Assembly: GCA_937942355.1 (NCBI GenBank)
Contig: CALDEW010000071.1
Span: 1-37,572 of the forward strand
DNA: 37,572 nucleotides
Reading direction: 5' to 3'
Source of the DNA: an uncultured Pirellulaceae bacterium
GTDB taxonomy: Bacteria; Planctomycetota; Planctomycetia; Pirellulales; Pirellulaceae
Made by a program: the position numbers and the translations under genes. Below the pieces are notes generated by a model that did no database searches, was not told the DNA's origin, and saw nothing but the letters and a program-made list of their open reading frames with translations. This document shows, piece by piece, positions 17,983 through 26,929 of the stretch. The stretch's first letter is position 1, and every line of letters begins with the position of its first letter.

Positions 17983-18420
17983 TGTGAGAACTGAGTTTGA
18001 AGTGAATGTTTACCTGAGCAAAAAATGGCCCAAAAGCTGCCGCCGGTCAGTATGCTTTCTAGCAGTTTTTCGGCCACTGCTAATGTTACTTTTTTTGGCA
18101 ATCCTGCCGAGGAAGAGCGTATTTTGGTTCTGCGTTGCGAAAAATATAAGGTCTGGAATTCGAAAAATCGTGGCTCCCGCGCTCATCTGGTCGCACCTTG
18201 CGTAAGGCCGGAATATCCTTCTTATCGACCAAGCTAGGACATGTTCCAAGGCCGTTGTCGTATCAGGAGGCTATTTTCGTTCAAAAACCGCAGACTAGGT
18301 AAGCGTTTTCCCCGCACGGGTGAAAAAATGGGGGATCCGGGGTGAGAAAATTCTGAAATTCGGGTTATGATAGGTGCTTCTGAGTCAATTTTTGAGTTTG
18401 AGTTTGAGAAAGTTTACGCT
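17983..18420. other. Divergent intergenic region, possibly with a short ORF
   Basis: These 438 bases lie between two divergent genes. A plus ORF at 18025-18237 (70 codons, MAQKLPPVS...) has codon use not unlike real genes here, but there is no good ribosome site or recognisable domain, so I do not call it. Around 18307-18340 is a GC-rich patch (CCCCG facing CGGGG) that may form a weak hairpin. No tRNA or known RNA family is evident. Confidence 0.35.
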
Positions 18421-18870
18421 ATGGCACCTACAGAAATTACACGGGAACAGTGGGTTCAGGAAACGGAACGTCTCTGTCCCAGCGATAGAGCATACGACGC
18501 TTACGTTGCTCTGGAAGAAGAGATCGTCGAGCACACGGATCTTGATATCTCCTACACGTCAGTCTCCCGAGGGAAATCGGACTACGCCACGTTCTCTGGT
18601 TCGGCCGGTAAATGTGCCGTTGTTCAAATGTACAAAGGGCAGTGCCAACTGAATTGGCGTTGGAAAGGCACGATGGCGGGGCTGACTGAAGAAGCCAAAC
18701 AACAGATCGATGCAGCCTACGAAACGTTCCGGTCCACTCTCGACGGAAAAGAAGACAAGGGCTGGGAAACCGTAAAGGTGCTCCGGCTCGGCGAGGAAAA
18801 CGTCAGAGACGCCGTTATCAAGGTTTCAGAGGAATTGGTGGACGTTGTCAAAAATGTTGCCGCCAAGTAG
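18421..18870 (+). CDS. Uncharacterised small cytoplasmic protein
   Basis: The track ORF starts at 18367, but the first 18 residues (MIGASESIFEFEFEKVYA) are low-complexity and the ATG at 18421 has a GAGAAAG stretch upstream, so I prefer the shorter, 149-residue product MAPTEITREQWVQETERL. It has no signal peptide or membrane helix. It begins helical and acidic, then has a central beta-rich part (SGKCAVVQMYKGQCQLNWRWKG), followed by two helices. I do not recognise a family or any catalytic motif. A perfect rho-independent terminator follows, which shows it is a single-gene transcript ending before ppa. Its closeness to pyrophosphatase may be chance. Confidence 0.75.
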   Translation: MAPTEITREQWVQETERLCPSDRAYDAYVALEEEIVEHTDLDISYTSVSRGKSDYATFSGSAGKCAVVQMYKGQCQLNWRWKGTMAGLTEEAKQQIDAAYETFRSTLDGKEDKGWETVKVLRLGEENVRDAVIKVSEELVDVVKNVAAK

Positions 18871-18907
18871 TCGGCCAACCGACAACTTCCGCATCACGAA
18901 AGCATCT

Positions 18908-18939
18908 AGAGCGAATTCTTTTGAATTCGCTCTTTTTTT
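18908..18939 (+). terminator. Rho-independent terminator after the 149-residue gene
   Basis: AGAGCGAATTC (18908-18918) pairs perfectly with GAATTCGCTCT (18923-18933) across a four-T loop, followed by a run of T to 18939. The reverse strand lacks an equally long T run, so it acts mainly on plus-strand transcripts. Confidence 0.92.
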
Positions 18940-18968
18940 ACATTTTTAGGTAAAAGGTCGACTCTATC

Positions 18969-19020
18969 CAGGGGCGAAAAGACGCTAAAGTAGCAGGGGC
19001 ATCAGCAAAGCTACGGCCCC
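18969..19020 (+). promoter_or_regulatory. Structured leader candidate upstream of ppa
   Basis: CAGGGGC occurs twice (18969-18975 and 18994-19000). GTAGC (18990-18994) can pair with GCTAC (19010-19014), while GGGGC (18996-19000) can pair with GCCCC (19016-19020), giving interlaced stems. GCTA at 18984-18987 offers a third, competing partner for the first stem. The middle loop of nine bases and the last connector of one base are not classic pseudoknot geometry, so only one stem may form at a time. I checked for the fluoride (crcB) motif by eye and did not find it. Confidence 0.25.
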
Positions 19021-19064
19021 AGTTCCACCCCCTACACGAACCTCCTATCTAAAATTGAGAAACC

Positions 19065-19616
19065 ATGAGACTTGACGCGATTTCAATCGGTGACAACCCA
19101 CCCGACGATATTAACGTAATTGTTGAAGTCCCTGTTGGAGGGCAACCCATTAAGTACGAAATGGACAAAGCGTCGGGAACCTTATTCGTTGACCGATTCT
19201 TATACACTTCGATGGTCTATCCAGGAAACTATGGATTCGTCCCGCACACGCTATCGGCCGACGGAGACCCGATCGACGTTTTGGTCTGCAACACTCGGGC
19301 AATCGTTCCCGGTGCTGTGATCAATTGCCGTCCTCTTGGCGTGTTGATCATGGAAGACGACGCTGGCCATGATGAAAAGATCATCGCCGTACCGTCATCG
19401 AAGCTAACGCGGCGCTATGAGAAATTGAAGTCCTACAACGATCTTCCCGAGATTACGGTCGAGCAGATTGAGCACTTCTTTGGTCACTACAAAGATCTTG
19501 AGCCTGGGAAATGGGTCAAAATTGCGCAGTGCTGTGAGGTCGACGTGGCAAAAAAGCTGATTCTCGAAGCCATCTCCCGAGAAAACGCGAATCTCGCAGC
19601 TAAAAACTCAGTTTAA
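19065..19616 (+). CDS. ppa: Family I inorganic pyrophosphatase
   Basis: The 183-residue product is a complete soluble family I pyrophosphatase, the magnesium-dependent enzyme that splits pyrophosphate to two phosphates and so drives biosynthetic reactions in the cytoplasm. Visible motifs are VIVEVPVGG and PIKYEMDK (active-site Glu and Lys), [11 protein letters not shown], the signature DGDPIDVLV with its metal-binding Asp residues, and [14 protein letters not shown]. The C-terminal segment [19 protein letters not shown] is also typical. Length and start agree with the family. It is flanked by terminators or long gaps and is probably transcribed alone, with a GC-rich leader that may fold. Confidence 0.96.
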   Translation: MRLDAISIGDNPPDDINVIVEVPVGGQPIKYEMDKASGTLFVDRFLYTSMVYPGNYGFVPHTLSADGDPIDVLVCNTRAIVPGAVINCRPLGVLIMEDDAGHDEKIIAVPSSKLTRRYEKLKSYNDLPEITVEQIEHFFGHYKDLEPGKWVKIAQCCEVDVAKKLILEAISRENANLAAKNSV

Positions 19617-19736
19617 GTCATCCAGACTACGCGGGAACTGCCGAATAAAATAGAGCTGCTTATCAGAGGTAGCCCAGTTCGAAACCGGCCGTTTTTTTAC
19701 TGTCGATCCACGCCCGCTGAACTTTGCTGAGATTAA

Positions 19737-22109
19737 ATGAAGATAGCCAAACCACATTTGGATCGTCGAATACGTTGGATCGCTTTGTCGGCAACGGTCG
19801 TGGCTGTTATCGCTCTCGGTTCAACGACCTTTGGGCAGATGCCACCCGCGGACTTCAAACGCGGGCAAGCAATCTATGAGCAGTCCTGCGCCGGCTGCCA
19901 CGGCGAAAAAGCGGAAGGCGTTGAGGGCGTTTACGATTCCCCTCTGACCGGAGATCTACCGGTCAAAGAACTTAGCAAGTACGTCGATCAGACGATGCCC
20001 GAGGGAGCTCCTGAGGACTGCGCCGGAGCCGACGCGGAATTGGTGACGGCGTATCTCTATCAAGCCTTCTATTCCAGAACCGCACAGCGCAGGAACAATC
20101 CGCCTGATATCGAATTCTCACGCCGAACCGTTGGCCAGTACCAAAACTCAGTGCGTGATATCGTCAAAGCGTTTCGGGGAGCTCCGCGGATCGGCGAAAA
20201 ACGGGGCTTTAGAACAAGATACAACAGCACGCGCGAAATCTGGAAAGGCAAACCCGCGATTGAGCGTCTTGAGCCGACCATTGACTTTGATTTCGGCGAT
20301 AAGTCACCAGACCCAGAAAAACTAAAAGATCCCAAACAATTTTCGATCAGTTTTAAAGGTGGCTTGATCATCAAAGAAACGGGAACCTATGAGTTTATTG
20401 TTTCTTCGAAGAACGGATTTTCCCTGTCCTGCAATGGCAACGACCAACTCATCGACAATCGAGTAAATTCAACCCAACAGGAAGAGTTCCGAGCGAAGAT
20501 GCGATTTGACGAAGGCGAAGTCTACCCAGTCGCTCTGACAATGTTTAAGTACAACGACGAAACTGCGAACATAAAACTCGAATGGGTGAAACCCTCTGGC
20601 ATCCGCGAGGTCATTCCCGAGCGATCAGTTTCCAGCGGTCGGTTCCATCCGATGGTGGTTCTAAAAACAAAATTCCCAGCCGACGACAGCAGCATTGGCT
20701 ACGCGCGGGGGACAAGTATCTCAGACCAATGGGATTCTGCAACGACACGCGCCGCGATGGAGACAATGAACTTTTTCGAACGTGAGCTGGATTCAATTCT
20801 TGCTGATAAATATGGTCGAATAAGACGCCGCCGAAGCAGGGCAACCGAAGAAGAACGAGCAGCAAAAGATCACCAACGACATCTCAAATTCGCGACCGAT
20901 TTTGTCAAAGCGGCGTTCGGGCGCGAGTTGGACGAGCAAGAAAAACAGTTTTTCGTCGATCGGCAATTTGAAATTGCCTCCAACGACTTGGCTGCGGTCA
21001 AACGTACCATGTTGCTGACGCTCAAATCGCCGCAGTTTCTTTATTTAACTTGCTTTGAAAGCGATGTGGATTCTTATGATATCGCAAATCGTCTCTCGAT
21101 CGTATTGTGGGATTCAATTCCAGATAAAGAACTGACCAAACTCGCCGCCAAAGGAAAACTGAAGGACAGAGAACAAGTCTCCGACGCCGCATGGGAAATG
21201 CTCTACAACGCGCGCACACGCCAGAAGTTGTCCGAGTTCTTCTATCATTGGTTGGAGATGGAAAAAGCGTCGCACGCTTCCAAAGACGAGGACATTTATC
21301 CCGGCTTTGGGCAGGAACTGATTCAATCGTTGCGCGATTCAATTGACATGTCATTGAATGAAATCGTCTGGTCCGATGAACCCGATTTTCGCAAACTATT
21401 GTTGTTTGATGAAATTTATATCGATCAACGGATGGCCGCCTTTTACGGTATCGAAAAGACCGAGAAAGAACGTTTTCAAAAGGTCAGTTTCGAATCCGAC
21501 CGAAGGTCAGGAATTCTGACTCATCCCTACTTAATGACTGGACTGGCCTACTACAAGAACACCTCGCCAATCCATCGAGGCGTCTTCGTCGCGAAAAGTT
21601 TATTGGGCCGTTCGCTGAAGCCACCACCGATCGACGTGGAGCCGTTGGAAGAAGAGTTTGATCCTTCGATGACGACGCGCGAGCGGGTGACGCACCAGAC
21701 AAAAGAAATCAATTGCAGCGGTTGCCATAGCGTCATCAATCCGCTGGGCTTTAGTTTAGAGAACTACGATGCCGTTGGTAGATTTCGCGACACCGAAAAA
21801 GACAAACCGATTGACTCCAAAACGGTCTACCTCTCACCAACATCCGAAGAGGTCGTATTCGACGGCGCGAAAGACCTAGCAAACTACTTGGTCAAAAGCC
21901 CGGAAGCTCATCGTAACTTTATTGAGAAGATGTTTGAACATTTCGTTAAACAGCCAATCTATGCGTTTGGGCCCGATGTGCTCGACCAGATGCAAGTAAA
22001 GTTCGAGCAATCAAATTTCAACGTTCAGAATCTGATCGTCGAAATTGCAATCGTGGCGGCTACCCACGATGCGAATTTTCCCGATGACAAAAAGAACAAC
22101 GACGAATAA
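19737..22109 (+). CDS. DUF1592/DUF1588/DUF1585 c-type cytochrome with PA14 domain
   Basis: This 790-residue exported protein belongs to a planctomycete-type DUF1592 family. After a membrane or signal segment (WIALSATVVAVIALGSTTFG) it has a cytochrome c domain with CAGCH at about residue 51. A PA14-like domain follows near 195-300 (FKGGLIIKETGTYEFIVSS), probably for glycan binding. Then come DUF1595 (FVKAAFGRELDEQEKQFF), DUF1592, DUF1588 (GILTHPYLMTGLAYYKNTSP) and DUF1585 at the C-terminus. A second C-x2-C-H, CSGCH, sits in the DUF1588 part. The protein ends 24 bases before the DUF1552 gene, and the two form a pair commonly seen together. The reaction is unknown; haem suggests periplasmic electron transfer. 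Confidence 0.9.
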   Translation: MKIAKPHLDRRIRWIALSATVVAVIALGSTTFGQMPPADFKRGQAIYEQSCAGCHGEKAEGVEGVYDSPLTGDLPVKELSKYVDQTMPEGAPEDCAGADAELVTAYLYQAFYSRTAQRRNNPPDIEFSRRTVGQYQNSVRDIVKAFRGAPRIGEKRGFRTRYNSTREIWKGKPAIERLEPTIDFDFGDKSPDPEKLKDPKQFSISFKGGLIIKETGTYEFIVSSKNGFSLSCNGNDQLIDNRVNSTQQEEFRAKMRFDEGEVYPVALTMFKYNDETANIKLEWVKPSGIREVIPERSVSSGRFHPMVVLKTKFPADDSSIGYARGTSISDQWDSATTRAAMETMNFFERELDSILADKYGRIRRRRSRATEEERAAKDHQRHLKFATDFVKAAFGRELDEQEKQFFVDRQFEIASNDLAAVKRTMLLTLKSPQFLYLTCFESDVDSYDIANRLSIVLWDSIPDKELTKLAAKGKLKDREQVSDAAWEMLYNARTRQKLSEFFYHWLEMEKASHASKDEDIYPGFGQELIQSLRDSIDMSLNEIVWSDEPDFRKLLLFDEIYIDQRMAAFYGIEKTEKERFQKVSFESDRRSGILTHPYLMTGLAYYKNTSPIHRGVFVAKSLLGRSLKPPPIDVEPLEEEFDPSMTTRERVTHQTKEINCSGCHSVINPLGFSLENYDAVGRFRDTEKDKPIDSKTVYLSPTSEEVVFDGAKDLANYLVKSPEAHRNFIEKMFEHFVKQPIYAFGPDVLDQMQVKFEQSNFNVQNLIVEIAIVAATHDANFPDDKKNNDE

Positions 22110-22133
22110 TCAAAAATCTTTGTGGAAGACGCG

Positions 22134-23465
22134 ATGAGTAATTCCTATCGACGACGAGAGTTTCTTTCGAAGCTGGGTGTGGGCGCAGCGGCGCTGCCGT
22201 TTGTGGCGGGATTGCCAGCGGTCATGGGGGCTCAGCCTGCAGGCCCTTTGAAACGTAAGAATAAACAGCGCGTCATTGTTATGTTTTCGCCAAACGGCGT
22301 TGTACAAGACCAGTACTGGCCTGAAACCGAAGGGGCTGACTTTGAACTCACGCCCATCCTACAGCCGCTGGCAGATTTCAAAGATAAAATGCTGCTGCTT
22401 CATGGAGTTTCCAACAAAGTGGGTGGCGACGGCGATAGCCACATGCGCGGGATGAGTTGTTTGCTGACCGGTGCGGAACTGTTGCCAGGAAATATCCAAG
22501 GCGGTTCGAACACGCCAGCTGGTTGGGCAAGTGATATCTCAGTGGATCAGGAACTAAAAAACTTCTTGCAGTCGCAGCCAACAACGGCCACGCGTTTTGG
22601 TTCACTTGAATTTGGCGTCGAGATCCGCAATGAAGCCGATCCGTGGACACGCATGGTCTATGCCGGGAAGAACCGGCCGATCGCGCCCACCCAAGACCCA
22701 TACTCCATGTTCACACGAATGTACGGACGCAGCAAAGATGATGATCTACTGCGCAGCGTATTGGATGACGTCAAAGATCAGCTCAAATCCGTCGGTAGTC
22801 GTGTTGGAAAAGAGGCGCAAGAGATGATGCAGGAGCACCAGAGCTTTGTCTCGGAGATGGAACGCGATCTGCGCGAAGCGGCTCAACAAAAGCTCGATTT
22901 ACCAGCGCCGAATTTGGAGGATGGCGTATCCCTACGCCAAAGCAATATGCCAAAGATCTCCAGAATGCAAATTGATCTACTGGTCAACGGTTTTGCCAAC
23001 AACATGAATCGTGTCGCGACGCTCCAGTATTCTAACTCCGTTGGGCAGGTTCGTATGAAATGGTTGGGCATCAACGAACCCCATCACCAACTCTCTCATG
23101 ATCCTGACATGAAAGAAGACTCGCAGAAGAAACTGACCAAGATCAACCAGTGGTTTGCAGGCGAGATGCATTATCTTTTGAAGAGACTGGCTGAAACCAA
23201 GGAGCCAGGCACTGATGAAAGTTTGCTTGACAATACGCTTGTGATCTGGACCAACGAGCTTGGAAAAGGCAATTCGCATACGCTGCAAAACATTCCAATG
23301 CTGTTAGTGGGTTCCGCAGCTGGATTCAAAATGGGGCGATATTTGAAATTAGGTAATGTCGCCCATAATCGACTCTGGATGACACTCACATCAGCGTTTG
23401 GCCATGAGTTAGAATCGTTCGGTGTGAAGAATCTCTGCGACGGCGGCAAGCTGAATCTGGCCTAA
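22134..23465 (+). CDS. DUF1552 family Tat-exported protein
   Basis: I start this gene at the ATG at 22134, preceded by GGAAG at 22124-22128; the track's GTG at 22122 adds only four residues. The product, 443 residues, has a twin-arginine signal (YRRREFLSKLGVGAAALPF) and cleavage near MGAQ. Segments such as RVIVMFSPNGVVQDQYWPE, LLLHGVSNKVGGDGDSHMRGMSCLLTG and LVIWTNELGKGNSHTLQNIP resemble DUF1552 proteins, which are related in outline to the DUF1501/alkaline-phosphatase-like group. It follows the DUF1592 gene by 24 bases and is almost certainly in the same transcript. No substrate is known for the family. Confidence 0.92.
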   Translation: MSNSYRRREFLSKLGVGAAALPFVAGLPAVMGAQPAGPLKRKNKQRVIVMFSPNGVVQDQYWPETEGADFELTPILQPLADFKDKMLLLHGVSNKVGGDGDSHMRGMSCLLTGAELLPGNIQGGSNTPAGWASDISVDQELKNFLQSQPTTATRFGSLEFGVEIRNEADPWTRMVYAGKNRPIAPTQDPYSMFTRMYGRSKDDDLLRSVLDDVKDQLKSVGSRVGKEAQEMMQEHQSFVSEMERDLREAAQQKLDLPAPNLEDGVSLRQSNMPKISRMQIDLLVNGFANNMNRVATLQYSNSVGQVRMKWLGINEPHHQLSHDPDMKEDSQKKLTKINQWFAGEMHYLLKRLAETKEPGTDESLLDNTLVIWTNELGKGNSHTLQNIPMLLVGSAAGFKMGRYLKLGNVAHNRLWMTLTSAFGHELESFGVKNLCDGGKLNLA

Positions 23466-23508
23466 GAGGTTGTGCAAGCTGTTGAAACTTCTGAGCTGCA
23501 AGGCGGTA

Positions 23509-23570
23509 GCCGCAGGTTGCCGAGTGAGGAACAGAAACGTCAGGAAAACGTAGGTCAACCAACCTGCGGC
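23509..23570. repeat. 11-bp inverted repeat in the gap before the PVC-haem gene
   Basis: GCCGCAGGTTG (23509-23519) faces CAACCTGCGGC (23560-23570) across 40 bases. No T run follows, so it is not a normal terminator. The text resembles GC-rich intergenic repeats of planctomycetes, an impression from memory. It may separate the DUF1552 and PVC-haem transcripts or form a hairpin between them. Confidence 0.55.
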
Positions 23571-23640
23571 AATTGCATTGCCGCTCACCGGGGCACGTCC
23601 CTACGCTTTCACCCCACCTACACTCAGAAAAGTGAGCGCC

Positions 23641-26600
23641 ATGAAAGACATTCTTTCTCCGATCAACTTCTTTTTGTCGGCGCTTGCGGGCGTCTCCGCG
23701 ATCTGCTTTCTCACGCAATCCGTCTTCAGCCAAACCGCTGACGGCGAATCAACGCCGGTTCATCAACCCGCCAAAGCAACGACCCAATTCGAGATCCATC
23801 CGGAGCTGGAAGTTGGCCTGTTCGCGGCCGAGCCGCTGATGGCGAACCCTTCGAATATTGACGTCGATCATTTAGGGCGCGTTTGGGTCTGCGAGGTCAT
23901 CAACTATCGGCATTTCCGCAACACTGACGCCAAAGTACGAGAAGCGGGTGATCGAATTCTGATTATCGAAGATACCGATGGCGATGCGGTTGCAGACAAA
24001 TCAACGGTGTTCTACCAAGGCCGTGACATTGATTCAGCTCACGGAATCTGCGTTCTTGGCAATCGCGTTTTGGTTTCGGCCAATGATTCTGTTTTCTTTT
24101 TGACCGACACCGATGGCGATCTCAAGTCCGACAAAAAAGAGATCTTGTTCACCGGAATTTCAGGTACCCAGCACGACCACGGAATCCACACTTTTGTTTT
24201 TGGCCCCGATGGAAAACTATATTTCAACTTTGGCAATGAAGGAAAACAGATCTGTGACGCCAAGGGAAAACCAATCGTCGACCGGGCCGGAAATGTCGTC
24301 AATGATAAGGGAAAACCTTATCGTCAAGGCATGGTGTTTCGCTGCAATCTCGATGGCAGTGATTTTGAAACGTTGGCTTGGAATTTTCGCAACAATTGGG
24401 AAGTTTGTGTTGACGCGTTTGGGACGATGTGGCAATCAGACAACGATGATGATGGTCACCGATCAACCCGAATTAATTACGTGATGCCCTTCGGTGACTA
24501 CGGTTATGTCGACCAGCGTACCGGCAGCAATTGGCAAACGCCGCGCACGCACATGGAAAAAGACGTCCCGTCACGCCACTGGCATCAAAACGATCCGGGT
24601 GTCATTCCAAACTTGTTAAACACCGGTGCTGGGTCACCGACCGGCATCTGTGTCTACGAAGGCGATCGTCTTGCTAACATTTTCCACAATCAGATCATTC
24701 ACTGCGATGCCGGACCCAGTGTTGTGCGCAGCTATCCCGTGACGCAAAACGGTGCCGGTTATTCGGCGAGTATCGTAAACATGGTCGATGGTGCTGAAAA
24801 GAACCAATGGTTTCGTCCGTCCGACGTTTGTGTGGCGCCCGACGGTTCGCTGATCGTCGCTGATTGGTACGATCCGGGCGTTGGCGGCCATCGCATGCAG
24901 GACGTAGAACGAGGAAGGCTTTTCCACGTGACAGCCAAAGGGCAGGGCGGGGCTTACCATTCCAAGGCCACCGGTTTCACGGCTCCGGATTTCTCAACGC
25001 CAGCATCAGCCGTGAATGCTTTAGTCAGCCCCAATCAAGCCACGCGCTTTCTGGCTTGGCAAGCCATCGCGCGGTTTGGCTGGGAGGAGACGTCGTCCGA
25101 ATTGCGTTCGATGCTTAGGCATTCCAATCCGAGATTCCAGGCACGCGCGCTATGGGCGATTTTGCATGTTGCTGATGAAGCGACCCAAGAAAAAGAAATC
25201 CATTCTATCTTGACTGGCGGCAACGAAGATCTCAAGGTGACCGCGATCCGTTATCTTGCTCAGCCGGGCTCCGAAAAACTTGCAAAGTCACTTAACAATT
25301 TCATCGACTGGAAGAGCGCCTCGGCGAAAACGAACCGGGAACTGCTGCTGGCTTTGCGACACTGGCCTTTCGATGAGGGAATGCACGCCAATCATTGGGC
25401 AGACTTAGTCAGCCAATATGTGGCCGGCGACCGTTGGCACTTGGAAGCGATGGGAATCGCCGCACAAGGGAATTGGGATTCGTGTTTAAATGCTTGGCTA
25501 AATCGACAAACTGGAAAACAATCGACCATCGCAGCAGGCCGCGAGATCATTTGGCGCTCCCGAGGAACCCAATCGGCAAAACTACTTGGAAAACTGTTGA
25601 GGCACGAAGGCACCACCGTTGAGCAGGCGGCAAGCTATCTGCGGGCTTTCGATTTCCTCGACGCTTCGACATCAAAGACCGCGTTGGCGGATCTTGCGTT
25701 TGGCGTCCAACAGGAAGGCCCTGAACCTGACGTCGCTCAATTTGTCATTCTCGAGGCCGCCAGTCGGCTTCAAAAAGACGATCTCAACGACGAACAATTG
25801 GCTCGCATGTCAGACATGATCGAATCGCGCCGCGGGACGCCAGAGTTTGTAACCGCCGTGGGAAAGTTCAGCTCGGAAAAACACTACAAAGATTTGCTGG
25901 AGATCGCTTCGACATCCGATGATCGGCAAATGGCTGCCGAGGCGATGGGGGTGCTGATGAACAAAGACCAAGGCAGTTTGGTTCACCGCGCCATTGTCGA
26001 TGCCCAAGAGAACACCCGAACCAGACTCTGTGACTCAATCGTCAACTGTGGTAAACGCAAGGCCGCGTACCTTCTGTCAGGCGTTGGAAAACGAAAGGAC
26101 CTTGATCTAGCGCTACGAACCTACGCGATTAAGCGGTTGGGCGAAATTCGATCCGGTGCGGGTGATATGCTGCGGTGGATCGACCAGAAAGAGTCAATCG
26201 ACGAAGCTATCATGCCCGCCATTAAAGCCGCACTTCACTCGGCGCCATGGCCGAAAATAAAAGAGAAGGCCAATGAACTCTTTCCTCTTCCACCGTCAAA
26301 AGACAATCGTCCGCTTCCGTCAATCAGCGACCTTGTCGCACGTAAAGGGGACGTCGTATCAGGACAGAAGGTCTACGCGGGCGTGGGAACATGCGCAAAA
26401 TGCCATGTCGTCGACAAACAGGGAATCGAAGTTGGGCCAGACCTAAGTGAAATCGGTAGTAAGCTGACCAAAACTGCGATGTATGAATCCATTTTCTTTC
26501 CTTCTGCCGGTATCAGCCACAACTACGAAAACTGGATGGTGATGACAGTCGATGGCGACATGATAACGGGGGTTCTCCTTGGCGAAACCGAGCAAGAGAT

Positions 26601-26766
26601 CCAGCTTAAAGATGACAAAGGCATCAAGCATGTGATTTCGATGGAAGACGTCGAGCAAAAGAAGCGCCAACGAATGTCCTTGATGCCAGAAGGCTTGCAT
26701 AAGGAGATGTCAGAGCAGGAGCTGGTCGATCTGGTTGCTTATTTGAGCAGCCTGAAAAAGAAGTAG
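23641..26766 (+). CDS. PVC-type haem-binding protein with N-terminal propeller and HEAT-like repeats
   Basis: I choose the ATG at 23641 because it gives a signal peptide (INFFLSALAGVSAICFLTQSVFSQ); the track start at 23578 is a TTG that would add 21 residues from a repeat-like region. The 1041-residue product has a propeller domain like the putative membrane-bound dehydrogenase family (TIGR02604), residues about 40-430, with PSNIDVDHLGRVWVCEVINY. Helical HEAT-like repeats run from about 440 to 890. The end is the Planctomycetes/Verrucomicrobia haem-binding domain (TIGR02603) with CAKCH near residue 917 and a long tail to LSSLKKK. It lies 175 bases after the DUF1552 gene. It is likely a periplasmic redox enzyme of unknown substrate, possibly a sugar dehydrogenase, with the haem as electron acceptor. 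Confidence 0.92.
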   Translation: MKDILSPINFFLSALAGVSAICFLTQSVFSQTADGESTPVHQPAKATTQFEIHPELEVGLFAAEPLMANPSNIDVDHLGRVWVCEVINYRHFRNTDAKVREAGDRILIIEDTDGDAVADKSTVFYQGRDIDSAHGICVLGNRVLVSANDSVFFLTDTDGDLKSDKKEILFTGISGTQHDHGIHTFVFGPDGKLYFNFGNEGKQICDAKGKPIVDRAGNVVNDKGKPYRQGMVFRCNLDGSDFETLAWNFRNNWEVCVDAFGTMWQSDNDDDGHRSTRINYVMPFGDYGYVDQRTGSNWQTPRTHMEKDVPSRHWHQNDPGVIPNLLNTGAGSPTGICVYEGDRLANIFHNQIIHCDAGPSVVRSYPVTQNGAGYSASIVNMVDGAEKNQWFRPSDVCVAPDGSLIVADWYDPGVGGHRMQDVERGRLFHVTAKGQGGAYHSKATGFTAPDFSTPASAVNALVSPNQATRFLAWQAIARFGWEETSSELRSMLRHSNPRFQARALWAILHVADEATQEKEIHSILTGGNEDLKVTAIRYLAQPGSEKLAKSLNNFIDWKSASAKTNRELLLALRHWPFDEGMHANHWADLVSQYVAGDRWHLEAMGIAAQGNWDSCLNAWLNRQTGKQSTIAAGREIIWRSRGTQSAKLLGKLLRHEGTTVEQAASYLRAFDFLDASTSKTALADLAFGVQQEGPEPDVAQFVILEAASRLQKDDLNDEQLARMSDMIESRRGTPEFVTAVGKFSSEKHYKDLLEIASTSDDRQMAAEAMGVLMNKDQGSLVHRAIVDAQENTRTRLCDSIVNCGKRKAAYLLSGVGKRKDLDLALRTYAIKRLGEIRSGAGDMLRWIDQKESIDEAIMPAIKAALHSAPWPKIKEKANELFPLPPSKDNRPLPSISDLVARKGDVVSGQKVYAGVGTCAKCHVVDKQGIEVGPDLSEIGSKLTKTAMYESIFFPSAGISHNYENWMVMTVDGDMITGVLLGETEQEIQLKDDKGIKHVISMEDVEQKKRQRMSLMPEGLHKEMSEQELVDLVAYLSSLKKK

Positions 26767-26803
26767 CACCTGCACCAACATCAACCGAAGTGTGGGATGC
26801 GGC

Positions 26804-26840
26804 AACGAGTCCTATGCTTTGACAACGGGTCCTATGCGTT
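26804..26840. repeat. Imperfect 20-bp tandem repeat
   Basis: CAACGAGTCCTATGCTTTGA is followed directly by CAACGGGTCCTATGCGTTTA in the convergent gap between the PVC-haem gene and the secretin-N gene. Three of 20 positions differ. Confidence 0.55.
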
Positions 26841-26897
26841 TAATGGAAGTGCTGGATTGGTGGTCTCATGCACTACCCTGCGTCAAAACGGTTTGTT

Positions 26898-26921
26898 GTG
26901 AAACCACGACCATGGTTTCAC
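26898..26921. terminator. Hairpin in the convergent gap, possible bidirectional stop
   Basis: GTGAAACC (26898-26905) pairs perfectly with GGTTTCAC (26914-26921) across eight bases. It stands nine bases from the stop of the minus-strand secretin-N gene. Neither strand has a T run, so it would not be a classic intrinsic terminator. Confidence 0.3.
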
Positions 26922-26929
26922 GGTTCAGC

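Noticed and set aside
17966-18237. Two plus ORFs (79 and 70 residues) in a divergent gap
   Set aside because: Neither has a good ribosome site or recognisable domain; one overlaps the start of the minus gene.
18367-18420. Longer start of the 149-residue gene
   Set aside because: The extra 18 residues are low-complexity, and the inner ATG has better upstream sequence.
18969-19020. Fluoride riboswitch before ppa
   Set aside because: The conserved crcB words and their order were not found; only generic stems are present.
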